From NCBI GenBank assembly GCA_002722455.1, contig PBMB01000015.1, positions 1-64,000 on the forward strand: 64,000 nt of DNA, written 5' to 3'. Of the stretch, positions 40,928 through 50,867 are shown piece by piece. Below the pieces are notes generated by a model, which was given only the letters and a program-made list of their open reading frames with translations, was not told where the DNA came from and made no database searches. A program made the position numbers and the translations under genes. Numbering within the stretch: position 1 is the stretch's first letter; the number at the start of each line of letters is the position of its first letter. The DNA comes from Chloroflexota bacterium (GTDB lineage: Bacteria > Chloroflexota > Dehalococcoidia > Lucifugimonadales > GCA-2722455).

Positions 40928-43585
40928 ATGTCAGAACCATTATTCATTATTATTGACGGTAATTCATTCATGCATCGTGCCTTTCACGGCATGCCACCAT
41001 TTAAAAACAAAGAAGGTTTTCCTACACAAATTATCGCTGGTGTTTCGAATATGATTAATGGTCAGCTTACAAAACTAAAACCTGCAAAAGTGGTTGTTGT
41101 ATTTGATCATAAAGGAAAAACATTCAGACATGATATGTTTGAAGGATATAAAGGAGATCGCCCTAGTCTACCAGACGATTTTAGAGTTCAAATTGAACCT
41201 TTAAAAGAGCTTATCGCTGCTTGGGGGCTACCAATGATGTCTATTCCTTATGTAGAAGCTGATGATTCGATGTCTACATTAGCAATTCAAGCTAAAGAAG
41301 CAGGTTACAAAGTTGCAATGCTTACTTCTGATAAAGATATGTGCCAAATCGTTGATGAAGATATCGGTATTCTTGATACAAAAGATATTGAAAAAGGAAA
41401 TGTAGTTCGACATATTGAAGGTGTTAAAGAAAAAATGAAGGTTTACCCAAATCAAATTGTTCCTTTCTTAGCTCTTGTTGGTGATAAAGCCGATTGTGTC
41501 CCTGGCGTTGAAGGTGTTGGTGAAGGAACTGCAGCTAAATGGTTAGCAGAATATAAAACATTAGAGAACCTTATTGCAAACAAAGAAAATATAAAAGGTA
41601 AAGTTGGTGCTAATTTTGTTAAAGCTGTTGAAGATGGATCTTTTCAACTAAGTATTGACCTAGTTACTATTAAAACTGATGTTGATTTAGGTCAAACCGT
41701 TGAAGAATTTCAAGCAGAACGTGATGACGAAAAATTGTTAGAGTTAGTTACTAAATATGAATTGCATGGTTTGAAAAAATCACTTGGTGTTGTCGATACT
41801 AATGCTGAATCTGCTTCTAGCACTGTTGTTACTGACGAGAATAAAATTTTAGCTTTCCTTGAAGAAGTTAAGAAAGAAGATAATCTATTTATTGAACTAA
41901 TAAAACTTGACGGTAAAGACAAATTCTTAATGAGTTCTGAGAAAGTCGATTCTATTTTTCTTGTAGATGTAACAGAACATTTAAACACACTTACAGAACT
42001 TGCTACCGATAATAAACATACTATTATTAGTCTAAAGGCAAAAAGTATTATTAATAAATTGTTTAATCTAACTAAAAATGAAAAATTGTTTTTCTGTAAG
42101 CTAGACGATATTCGAGTTTATGATTATGTTCATTTTACACAACGCTCAAAAGAAGCAACTCTTGAGCATTTAAACAATGATCATTCTAAATTTAATCTTA
42201 GTGAGCTTCGTGAGACCTACAAACTTAATGGTAAAACTCCTAAGTGGAATAAAATGACAGAAGAAGAAATTCTAGAAGTTCGTTCTGAAGAAGTCTCTAT
42301 TTCTAAATACATTTTTGAAAACAAAATTGAAGAAATTAACACAAATATTTCAAAAATGGACAACAAAATCCTTTCTGTTCTTAGTTACATGGAAACAAAT
42401 GGTGCGTTAATTCAACCCCATATCTTAAAAACAATTGGTGAAGAATTAAGTGAAATTTTAAGACAAAAAGAAGAAATCATTTATAAGATTGCAGGTGAAG
42501 AATTCTCAATTGCATCTCCAAAACAAGTTCAAGCAATTTTATTTGATAAACTTGGACTTCCTGCTAAAAAGAAAACAACAGCAGAGGACGCATTGCGTAA
42601 AGCTGTCGCTGCTTTAACAAAAAACAAAGACTTAGAGGAAGAAAAAAAAGAAGACTTAACAACAATCGTTAATGAAATACTAGAACATAGAAGCTTATCA
42701 AAAATTATTGGCACATATGTTGTAGGTCTTACAGAACGTATGACAAAAGACAATAAAGTTCATACTACATATCAATCAACGGTTACTTCAACTGGACGTT
42801 TTTCTTCTATTGACCCAAACCTACAAAATATTCCAATTCGTAACGAAGAAGGACGCAAAATCCGTAATGCGTTTATTGCAAAAAAAGGTTACAAAATTTT
42901 AGCTGTCGATTATTCTCAAATAGAACTGAGAATTCTTGCACATTTAGCAAATGACGAAGCCTTTATTCGTGCATTTAATAATGGAGAAGATATTCATAAA
43001 CAAACAGCAGCAGACATCTTGGGTATTGACATTAGTGAAGTTACTGATGATCAGCGTCGAATTGCAAAAGCTATCAACTTTGGTTTAATTTATGGAATGG
43101 GTGAAAAACGTCTAGCAGAAGACAATAATATAACTAGAAAAGAAGCAAAAGTATATTACAATGGTTTCTTTGATACTTACGTTAGTGTTAAGCCATATTT
43201 TGATGAAGAATTAGAAAGAGCAAAAGAGAATCTTTATATTAAAACTATTCTTGGTAGAAAATTATCTACAAAAGATGTAAACGCAAACAACTCAATGATT
43301 CGTTCTCATGCTGAAAAAGCAGCTAAAAATGCTGGCATTCAAGGATCTGCTGCTGAAATTATTAAACTTGCCATGATTGATGTATTTGATTTTATTTTTA
43401 ATGAAGCAAAAGAAGATGCTATCATGATTATGCAAGTACACGATGAATTGGTTTTTGAAGTTAAAGAAGATAAAGCAGAAGAATTAGCAGAAAGAATCAA
43501 ATCAATTATGGAAAATGTTATTGAATTAAAAGTTCCACTTGTAGCAGAATACAAAATTGCAGATAACTGGAATGAAGCTCATTAA
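40928..43585 (+). CDS. polA: DNA polymerase I
   Basis: An 885-aa family A polymerase. Residues ~1-290 are the 5'-3' flap nuclease (IIDGNSFMHRAF, GYKGDRP, YVEADDSM, TSDKDMCQIV, GDKADCVPGVEGVG). The middle ~300-480 corresponds to the 3'-5' exonuclease but lacks the DTE motif (FIELIKL in its place) and the other acidic ligands, so proofreading is probably dead. The polymerase domain has motif A LAVDYSQIELR (~659), motif B RRIAKAINFGLIYGMG and motif C MQVHDELVFE (~837), all intact. CAGGAG SD; TATAAT at 40879-40884. Confidence 0.95.
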   Translation: MSEPLFIIIDGNSFMHRAFHGMPPFKNKEGFPTQIIAGVSNMINGQLTKLKPAKVVVVFDHKGKTFRHDMFEGYKGDRPSLPDDFRVQIEPLKELIAAWGLPMMSIPYVEADDSMSTLAIQAKEAGYKVAMLTSDKDMCQIVDEDIGILDTKDIEKGNVVRHIEGVKEKMKVYPNQIVPFLALVGDKADCVPGVEGVGEGTAAKWLAEYKTLENLIANKENIKGKVGANFVKAVEDGSFQLSIDLVTIKTDVDLGQTVEEFQAERDDEKLLELVTKYELHGLKKSLGVVDTNAESASSTVVTDENKILAFLEEVKKEDNLFIELIKLDGKDKFLMSSEKVDSIFLVDVTEHLNTLTELATDNKHTIISLKAKSIINKLFNLTKNEKLFFCKLDDIRVYDYVHFTQRSKEATLEHLNNDHSKFNLSELRETYKLNGKTPKWNKMTEEEILEVRSEEVSISKYIFENKIEEINTNISKMDNKILSVLSYMETNGALIQPHILKTIGEELSEILRQKEEIIYKIAGEEFSIASPKQVQAILFDKLGLPAKKKTTAEDALRKAVAALTKNKDLEEEKKEDLTTIVNEILEHRSLSKIIGTYVVGLTERMTKDNKVHTTYQSTVTSTGRFSSIDPNLQNIPIRNEEGRKIRNAFIAKKGYKILAVDYSQIELRILAHLANDEAFIRAFNNGEDIHKQTAADILGIDISEVTDDQRRIAKAINFGLIYGMGEKRLAEDNNITRKEAKVYYNGFFDTYVSVKPYFDEELERAKENLYIKTILGRKLSTKDVNANNSMIRSHAEKAAKNAGIQGSAAEIIKLAMIDVFDFIFNEAKEDAIMIMQVHDELVFEVKEDKAEELAERIKSIMENVIELKVPLVAEYKIADNWNEAH

Positions 43586-43603
43586 TATAATTTAATATTT
43601 AAA

Positions 43604-43634
43604 ACCGAATCTTGTAAAAGCTTCGGTTTTTTTG
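43604..43634 (+). terminator. Intrinsic terminator after polA
   Basis: AACCGAA / TTCGGTT with a T7 run. Confidence 0.8.
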
Positions 43635-43671
43635 TATAATATAACTTTATTTTATTGGGATAAAAAAAAGA

Positions 43672-44673
43672 ATGAATTATGAAGATTTTAAAAATATATT
43701 AGGGGAACACAAAACAAGTTTTATAGATAATTCCAGTCTATTTTCTGTGAAAAGTCGCTGTCGTAAAAATGGTCTTTATGATAACAATAAAATTATTGAT
43801 TTTGTTAAAAAACATAATGATGAAATAGATGATAAAGAGTTGTTTGTTCATAATCTTAATGTTTCCGAAGATTATGATAAATTTATTACTACACCTGCTT
43901 TTAGTAGGTTTATACATACGAGGTATATCGAATCTTTTGTCTTAAATAAATTCGAATGTTTATTTGATTTAAAAGCAAAGGCGTTTGAAACCAAAATGAA
44001 AGAGATGTTTTATGATCATGTTTATAAAAATGTATTCATTTTTGATAAAGAAAACAAAATTATTAAAGAAAAAGATTTACGTTTTTTAGAAAAGAAAGAT
44101 TTTGAAAACATTGTGATACATTTATGCAAACCAAATGATTTGGTTTTTTATGATTTAAATAAAAAATACCCACACAGTTGTAATTCTGCTGTTTTTGATA
44201 TTCTTTGCGACATTACAAATCAATTTCCTGTTAAAGAATATTCGTTTTTGTTTAAAGAAAAAGTTTTTTATAATATTTCGAGTGATTTTTGTGATTTTTT
44301 TATTGAGGAAGTGCTAGATTTTCAACAAAGAGACATCTTTTTTAAACAAGGTCAAAAAGATTTTCAAATTAATGCTATTTGCCAACAATATAAAATACCA
44401 AACTTAACATTTGAAAATCAGGAAAAATTACGAAAAGAAAATAGTAAAATGTGTGATAATTATTTTAATAAATTTTATGATTTAGATATAGAAATTTGTT
44501 TTTCTAGATTTGTTTTTGATAAAATAAAAAATATGTTTGATAAATATGATTGTAAAATTAATTTAAGCTATGAGGAAATTTATGCAGCTTATTTTAAAAA
44601 AATTAAAGATTTCGAAGATAAAGAAATATATTTTAGTTTAAATTTAATCAATGAAAAAAAATTTAAATGGTAA
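43672..44673 (+). CDS. Unknown protein, 333 aa
   Basis: A soluble protein rich in Phe, Lys, Asp and Cys. No recognised domain. Several CxxH-like or lone Cys positions do not form a clear zinc motif. Own promoter (TATAAT near 43637) and terminator at 44694-44712. Confidence 0.65.
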   Translation: MNYEDFKNILGEHKTSFIDNSSLFSVKSRCRKNGLYDNNKIIDFVKKHNDEIDDKELFVHNLNVSEDYDKFITTPAFSRFIHTRYIESFVLNKFECLFDLKAKAFETKMKEMFYDHVYKNVFIFDKENKIIKEKDLRFLEKKDFENIVIHLCKPNDLVFYDLNKKYPHSCNSAVFDILCDITNQFPVKEYSFLFKEKVFYNISSDFCDFFIEEVLDFQQRDIFFKQGQKDFQINAICQQYKIPNLTFENQEKLRKENSKMCDNYFNKFYDLDIEICFSRFVFDKIKNMFDKYDCKINLSYEEIYAAYFKKIKDFEDKEIYFSLNLINEKKFKW

Positions 44674-44693
44674 GTTTCTTATTAAATTAAGTC

Positions 44694-44714
44694 CTTACAT
44701 ACGGGCTTTTTTGT
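44694..44714 (+). terminator. Intrinsic terminator
   Basis: AAGTCC / GGGCTT (G-U containing) with a T6 run after the 333-aa gene. Confidence 0.6.
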
Positions 44715-44716
44715 CT

Positions 44717-44817
44717 TATAATAAGGAAACCAAACAATTCATCCTCAACCTGAAGGACTAGGCGTTCTTGTTATTCATCGGTAAAGAAAAACCTTCCATT
44801 CGGAAGGCTTTTTTTAT
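44717..44817 (+). ncRNA. Candidate small RNA
   Basis: A TATAAT box at about 44717 is followed ~75 bases later by a strong terminator hairpin CCTTCC/GGAAGG with a T7 run (44790-44817), and the stretch between contains no credible ORF. A ~90-base RNA would result. The terminator also fits the opposing dnaE transcript. Confidence 0.35.
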
Positions 44818-44820
44818 TTT

Positions 44821-47800
44821 TTATCTTCTGTAACCAGTATTTCTGTTTTTAGGTGATTTATCTTCTGATATGACTACATTTATATCATATTTAGGAACCT
44901 GTGCATTGTAAACTTTGATTTTCATTTCTCCATCTTTATCTAAGTAGAAACCAATATCTAACCCTACAACATCACCTTCTGTTAACCCTTTACCGTTAAC
45001 TTCTTTTAATTGACCACCTAGTCTATTAAATCCATCACCAGGAAAGAAAAATGTTTCAGTCGCACTACCGTCACTTCCTTCAACAAGAGAAAAAGTATTA
45101 CCTTTAACTGTTTTTCTATTTGCTAAAATATCACCAACCATACACGCAATATTCACTCTTTTTGCGACATTTTTATTATCTGCCATAATTCCAACAATAT
45201 CTGAAATCAACACCTGTTGATATTCTGAAGTTTTTTCAATTTTAGCTCTTTGACCACCTAAATCCAAAGGGTGTCCAGTTACATAACTTGAAAGCAATTC
45301 TTTTTCATTATTCAATGAGTCAAGAATTATCTTATCTTTGTTAGCTAAAAACTCTTTTGTTTTTTCTTCATAAGCTTTAACTAGATTTTCTCTATGTGTC
45401 TCAATAGCTTCTGGTTTCTTTAAGCGTTTCTTACCAGCGTCACTTTTCATTTCACTTCCAAAAACTTCTAGTTCACTTAATACTAAGTTTCTTTTGAATA
45501 TCTTTTTCTCTAAAACGCTCATTCCTTTCAATGCTTCTGCTACTGAATTTGGAAGTTGAGCTGTCATAGGTAAAGTATCCATACAACCAGATTTAATTAA
45601 TTTTTCTGTTGTTGTAAAGCTTACTGTTCTTGAAGTAAAATCTAACAAATTTTTAAACGGTTTTTCTTCTCTTTCTCTAAGAACCGTTTCTTTATCTCTT
45701 GCTGTGAAACCAGCTATTGCATCAAAACCATATAGGATTGCTGTTGTTTCACCTGCCATAAATCTGTTTTCACTTTTATTTATTTGTGGAGAGAATAATG
45801 TTAAACCAAGCTCTTTCATAGACTCAATATCTTTTGCTATTTTTTTCTTATATTCATTTTCATTTGCGTCAATACTTAATACAGCAGCCATATACTCTGT
45901 AGGGTAATGTCTTCTTAAAAATGCTGTCTTATAACATAGTAAAGCATAAGATATTGCATGTGACTTGTTAAAACCATAACCAGAGAATTTTTCAATATTG
46001 TCAAAAATATCTTCAGCTAACTCTTGCGGGACGTTGTTTTTAACAGCACCCTCTACAAATTTTGAGGTTTCTGCTTCCATAACTTCTTTCTTCTTCTTAC
46101 CCATTGCTTTTCTTAATTTATCTGCACCACCCATCGTATAACCTGACATTTCACGAGCAATTGCCATGATTTGTTCTTGATAAATCATAGAACCATGTGT
46201 TTCGTCTAATAAATGATCTATTGAAGGGTGATAAAAATGCCTTTCTTTCGGATCAAATTTAGCAGCAGCAAAATCTTCTGGCATTCCTGCTTGTAAAGGA
46301 CCAGGACGACCAAGAGATATAATTGCTGTAATTTCATTTATATCAACAGGCTTAATTAACTTTAATAGACCTTTAAACATATTAGATTCAATCTGGAATA
46401 CGTTTGTTGATTTACCTTCTTGAAGCATTTCATATGTATCCGCATCTTTATAGCTAAAATTATCATAGTTATAAGAAAGACCGTCCATTGTTATATTATG
46501 CTTGGCTAATTCTTCCATTCCTTTTAATTCAATGATATTTTCAAGAGTTTTATCTACTTTTGCTAAGTTACCTAATGCAAGCAAATCGAATTTCACCGCA
46601 CCAGCAGATTCAATATCATTTTTATCAAATTGAACAACTGGAATACCATTTGAATAAGTAATTGGAGCTTGTGAAATAAGATTACCAACAACAATACCAC
46701 CTGCGTGTTTACCTATTGAAGTTTGACGACCACCGTTCTTTTCAAGCTTCATGGCTATATCAATAATACGTCTTGTTCTCACTTCTGTGTCATATCTGTA
46801 AGCCAATTCTTCATTTTCTTCCAATTCTTTCGCAAGAGTAGTTCCTGGTTCATTTGATATGGTTTTAGCTAATTGATTATACCAACTTTGAGTAAGACCA
46901 AGAGATTTACCTAAGTAATTAATTGTGTTTTTCGCTGAAAAAGTACCTTTTGTCATTATGTAAGCAGCACCTTCATAACCTTCACCTGCGTCTGAATATT
47001 CTTCACGTAAATAGTTTAAGACTTTTTCACGACCAGAAGCGTCAATATCTGTATCGATATCTGGCATTTCTTTACGTTCAGGGTTTAAGAATCTCTCAAA
47101 AATTAGACCGTGTTCAATTGGATCTACATCTGTAATTCCCAAACTATATACAACTAATGAACCAGCAGCAGAACCACGACCAGCACCTACTGATATACCT
47201 TCTCTTTTACAGAATTGAACCATTTGCTGTTTAATTAAGAAGTAACCAGGGAAATCCATATCAATAATAACACCTAATTCGTAATCAATTCTTTCTTTGT
47301 ATTTTTCTTTAAATGATTCGAAATCACCTTCTTTTACTTCACCTTCTTCTAATGCTCTCGCAAAAGCAGGTCTTACTTTTTTCTCTAAACCTTCATAAGA
47401 CCTTGCTCTTAATTCTTCGGCTTGGCTTCTTCCTTCTTTTGTTTTAAATTGTGGAAGTGTTGGAATATGAAGAGTTGGACTTAATGTATTGCTTTCAATT
47501 ATTTTTGCGGCATTATTCATTAATGCTTTATTATTCGCAAATATAGTATTTAATTCTTCACTGCTTTTTAGATATTCTTCTTCTGTTCTGTTTACTGAAA
47601 AAGAGAAATCGACACTATATTTATCCAGTAAAATAGCGTATTTATGCAAGTGTGCTTCAAAGTCAGATTTTTCAGCAAAAGACGCTGTTTGAGTTGCAAC
47701 CATTGGAATACTAAAGTCAGAAGAAAGTTTTGAAACAACTTCATTGTTTTTAGTTTGTAAACTCATTCTCTTATCATTTCTTCTATCTTCTCTTGTCGAT

Positions 47801-49644
47801 AATTGCAATTGAATTTTATCCAAACCTAATGATTGTTGTAGTGTTTTAATTACACCTTCTGGCATTGTTTTATAACCAGATTTTAATGCTCTATCAAGTA
47901 TGTCATTTTCAGAACCTAAAAGAACAGACAAACCTTCCATATTATCTTTAATTTGTTTTAAATTTAGAACTGGTTGCTCACCTTTTGACCTTTCTTTACC
48001 AGGTGCTAAATAATATTGACCTTCTTTGTTTGCAATTGTGATTAGTTTTTTAAGATTTTCATAGCCTTCATTATCATTTGCATAAAGAACTAAATCAGAG
48101 TGACCAACTATTCTGTCAAAACCTTCAAATGCTAGAATAGAAGGTGAAGATTTTATAATATCCACATAAGGTTCTATTTTCGCTTTTTTATCTACTTTTA
48201 AAGAAGGGATATCTGAAACTAATTCTTCTATCTTTCCTAGCAATGCTTTATTTGGTTTTTTACCTTCACTTAGCGTTTGTTCAATACGTTGAATAGAAGA
48301 TATAACTGCACCCCATTTTACTGGATCATCTGCACCCATTTCTACCAATGATTCAAAATCTAATGTTCCTTCTTCATTTCCAAGAGCCATATTAATGAAT
48401 TTCATAGTTAGACCTTTCATAAAAGGACCTTCTACTTTTTCTGGCGTAAATATATTATAAACGTCAAAACCAGTTTCTACTTTAAATGTTGTTCCAATTA
48501 TAGGCTTAATATTAGCAGCCGTACATTCTTCATAAAACTCAACGAAACGTGATAGAGAAACAACGTCAGCCATTAACAAGTTTTTCAAGCCATTTTCTTT
48601 CGCTCTTTGAACATATTCTTTCACTGTTCCTGTTCCTTCATTGAAAGAAGCGTCTGTTTTCACTATATTTATAACAGAAGCATTTTCGTTTAATGATTCT
48701 ACGTTTGATACTGCATTAAGTGAATACTGTGGTAATTCTTTTATTTTAGCTGTTGCTTCTGTATTAAATTTAACTTTATTTCTAATTGCTTTATATTTTT
48801 TTGTTTTAATTAATTTGTTATAAGCATCTTTTAAGATTTCCGAATCTAACATTGCTCCGTGAACTTCTGCACGAGTATCAGTATTTACATTTAAAACAGC
48901 AGCTAAATAATCAAGAGAGTAAGCTGGTGATATTCCATTTCTTTCACCTAGTTTCTCCAAATCCTTCTTTTTAAACATTTTTCTCATTAATCTGATAGTA
49001 TCAATAGAACTACCTAACAATGATTCAAAACGTCTTGACACAACAACATTTGGATCATAGTTGTCGATATATTTAATTTCTTCTGTTAACATTTTATCGT
49101 CAAAAGCAATACCGTTATGAGAAACAAAATGAGCATTTGCCTTAAATTCTGCTTGTTTATCAAAACATAAAAATCTTTCCATAAATGGTTTCATTTCTTT
49201 AAATGTTGGTGCAGGTTTTGTTAATTTAATACCATTAAGAGAATCTTTTCCTTCTAAAAAGGCATTTGTTATACCATGAACTTCTAGTGCTTTTGGGTCA
49301 CAATCGTTTCTAGAACGAGTTTTTCTTCTTAAATCTTCTGATTCTGCGAATGGGTTTATATATTCTTGGAATGAAACTGGCAATTCATTTCCATTTTCAT
49401 CTTTAATTGTCAATTGTTGCATTTCTTCATTTTCATCTAAATAAAAAACTGTAAATGCTACTTCTAGAATTCTATCTCTACCTTTATCACCCTTTGGATA
49501 AGGGTTTAATCCCGTTGTTTCTGTGTCATAAAAGAAGAATACGTCGATACCTTTACCTAGTGTTTCTAATATCTTATCTCTTTTTACTTCTAATAGAGCC
49601 TCATTGTTTAAACATAATACCTTATTGTTTGATACATTTTCCAT
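44821..49644 (-). CDS. dnaE: DNA polymerase III alpha with fused DnaQ-like exonuclease
   Basis: A 1607-aa replicase. Residues ~35-285 form a DEDDh exonuclease: FFFYDTETTGLNPYPKGD (first acidic pair, ~40), EVHGITNAFLEG, HFVSHNGIAFDDKML and the final AEVHGAMLDSEIL with His and Asp. Next comes a PHP-like domain (~320-400) with KPIIG intact but the HxH and DH metal residues replaced (IVKTDAS, MADVV). The polymerase core has GAGRGSAAGS and PDIDTDID near 863, plus VKFDLLALG with the third Asp. The C-terminus is an OB-like domain. DnaE normally recruits a separate DnaQ; here proofreading is in cis. Confidence 0.93.
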   Translation of the reverse strand: MENVSNNKVLCLNNEALLEVKRDKILETLGKGIDVFFFYDTETTGLNPYPKGDKGRDRILEVAFTVFYLDENEEMQQLTIKDENGNELPVSFQEYINPFAESEDLRRKTRSRNDCDPKALEVHGITNAFLEGKDSLNGIKLTKPAPTFKEMKPFMERFLCFDKQAEFKANAHFVSHNGIAFDDKMLTEEIKYIDNYDPNVVVSRRFESLLGSSIDTIRLMRKMFKKKDLEKLGERNGISPAYSLDYLAAVLNVNTDTRAEVHGAMLDSEILKDAYNKLIKTKKYKAIRNKVKFNTEATAKIKELPQYSLNAVSNVESLNENASVINIVKTDASFNEGTGTVKEYVQRAKENGLKNLLMADVVSLSRFVEFYEECTAANIKPIIGTTFKVETGFDVYNIFTPEKVEGPFMKGLTMKFINMALGNEEGTLDFESLVEMGADDPVKWGAVISSIQRIEQTLSEGKKPNKALLGKIEELVSDIPSLKVDKKAKIEPYVDIIKSSPSILAFEGFDRIVGHSDLVLYANDNEGYENLKKLITIANKEGQYYLAPGKERSKGEQPVLNLKQIKDNMEGLSVLLGSENDILDRALKSGYKTMPEGVIKTLQQSLGLDKIQLQLSTREDRRNDKRMSLQTKNNEVVSKLSSDFSIPMVATQTASFAEKSDFEAHLHKYAILLDKYSVDFSFSVNRTEEEYLKSSEELNTIFANNKALMNNAAKIIESNTLSPTLHIPTLPQFKTKEGRSQAEELRARSYEGLEKKVRPAFARALEEGEVKEGDFESFKEKYKERIDYELGVIIDMDFPGYFLIKQQMVQFCKREGISVGAGRGSAAGSLVVYSLGITDVDPIEHGLIFERFLNPERKEMPDIDTDIDASGREKVLNYLREEYSDAGEGYEGAAYIMTKGTFSAKNTINYLGKSLGLTQSWYNQLAKTISNEPGTTLAKELEENEELAYRYDTEVRTRRIIDIAMKLEKNGGRQTSIGKHAGGIVVGNLISQAPITYSNGIPVVQFDKNDIESAGAVKFDLLALGNLAKVDKTLENIIELKGMEELAKHNITMDGLSYNYDNFSYKDADTYEMLQEGKSTNVFQIESNMFKGLLKLIKPVDINEITAIISLGRPGPLQAGMPEDFAAAKFDPKERHFYHPSIDHLLDETHGSMIYQEQIMAIAREMSGYTMGGADKLRKAMGKKKKEVMEAETSKFVEGAVKNNVPQELAEDIFDNIEKFSGYGFNKSHAISYALLCYKTAFLRRHYPTEYMAAVLSIDANENEYKKKIAKDIESMKELGLTLFSPQINKSENRFMAGETTAILYGFDAIAGFTARDKETVLREREEKPFKNLLDFTSRTVSFTTTEKLIKSGCMDTLPMTAQLPNSVAEALKGMSVLEKKIFKRNLVLSELEVFGSEMKSDAGKKRLKKPEAIETHRENLVKAYEEKTKEFLANKDKIILDSLNNEKELLSSYVTGHPLDLGGQRAKIEKTSEYQQVLISDIVGIMADNKNVAKRVNIACMVGDILANRKTVKGNTFSLVEGSDGSATETFFFPGDGFNRLGGQLKEVNGKGLTEGDVVGLDIGFYLDKDGEMKIKVYNAQVPKYDINVVISEDKSPKNRNTGYRR

Positions 49645-49745
49645 TTTATTATCTCTCGAATTGATTATTTTCCTTTATTACATTATATCATAAATATAAA
49701 TTAAAAAAAGAAAGTATGTTAAAATAAAAATGCTTTTTTTTATAT

Positions 49746-50474
49746 TTAAATTGTCTGTTGTCTCAATATTCCTAGTTTATAAACAAAACGATAATTATTC
49801 CCTATATCATTTTTGTTTATTCCTATATATTCCATTGAAGTTATTAAGCTTTTTAATGATAAAGATTTAAATGCTCTTTTTATTGTTCTAATTGTCTTTT
49901 TTCTATGCAAGAAGCAGTCTAAATCCAAATATTTTGAAATGCTTTTTAATGTAAAGAATCTTTGATTTGTATCTCGCATATCATAGGAAATTATCTTTAA
50001 AAACAGTTTTTTTGCTTTAACCCCTCTTGTTTTTGTAATATTATATAAATTAAAAGATACTGTATTTTTTTCTAATAATTTTAAGTATTTTTTTGAAAAC
50101 GATATTTCAACCTTTGTTGTATCAACCTTAAATATATTGAAGAAAACCTTTTCAGAATTGTTTTTTAACTTGTTAAAAAACTTTAGAACGACTTCATCCA
50201 AATATTCTTTTTTATCCGAATGACATTTTTTTCTAAGGAAATTTCTTAATGTCGAATACTTTATTGTGATCGAGTCACCTTTTACAAAGTTATTGTTTTT
50301 TTCATTTAATAGTAATGTCGATATGAAACAAAATAGTGGTAATTCATTCCTTACGTCGAAATTTTCTATAAAATAGTCATTTTTTAACAATTTTCTTGGT
50401 AAAATAGTCACAAATTCATCAATATTAATCGGTAAAAAATGATATGACGAATATTGCTTTTGATTAGATGACAT
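49746..50474 (-). CDS. Possible winged-helix replication initiator
   Basis: 242 aa from the ATG with GAGGAAG upstream. The sequence has the feel of a RepB/Rep_3-type initiator with two winged-helix domains: KVEISFSKKYLKLLEKN, SFNLYNITKTRGVKAKKLFLKIISYD, then FTLKSISKYLDL and a basic helix KTIRTIKRAFKSLSLKSLI. The family call is low confidence. The A+T-rich repeat region directly upstream would suit an origin. A plain DNA-binding regulator is the alternative. Confidence 0.35.
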   Translation of the reverse strand: MSSNQKQYSSYHFLPINIDEFVTILPRKLLKNDYFIENFDVRNELPLFCFISTLLLNEKNNNFVKGDSITIKYSTLRNFLRKKCHSDKKEYLDEVVLKFFNKLKNNSEKVFFNIFKVDTTKVEISFSKKYLKLLEKNTVSFNLYNITKTRGVKAKKLFLKIISYDMRDTNQRFFTLKSISKYLDLDCFLHRKKTIRTIKRAFKSLSLKSLITSMEYIGINKNDIGNNYRFVYKLGILRQQTI

Positions 50475-50477
50475 CAA

Positions 50478-50817
50478 ATGCTTCCTCTAAGTTAATTTTT
50501 ATTTTTATCTAATCCTTGAGATCAAACCAATGAATGGTTTTTAGAAATAGTGCTCATGGTTTTATTAAGACTAACAGATCATTTTTCATAGATCAATAGG
50601 CTTTTTTTTAATTTTATTTCTTTATGTTTTATTTAATATTTTAGATCTTTTTACCGAATCTCAATTTTACTTTATTTAATAATCTTTTTTTTAATTTATT
50701 TATAGAAGTTGTTTGATCGTCTTTTTTTTAATTTATTTCGTCACCTTTTTTTATTACATTTTCGTATCTTTTTTTATTTTAATGGATAAATCTTTTATTT
50801 AGAAACATTTTCTCTTT
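50478..50817. repeat. T-rich region with degenerate repeats upstream of the Rep-like gene
   Basis: No gene is evident. The core TCTTTTTTTTAATTTATTT recurs at about 50682 and 50720, with shorter relatives near 50600, 50744 and 50766. The extreme A+T content resembles a DNA-unwinding element. No DnaA box was seen by eye. Confidence 0.35.
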
Positions 50818-50853
50818 AAAAAAAAAGATTCGAGCGAACGAATCTTTTTTTTA
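50818..50853. terminator. Terminator of the porin gene
   Basis: AAAAAGATTCG / CGAATCTTTTT with long A and T tracts on both sides. Confidence 0.9.
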
Positions 50854-50867
50854 GTATTTTTATATTT

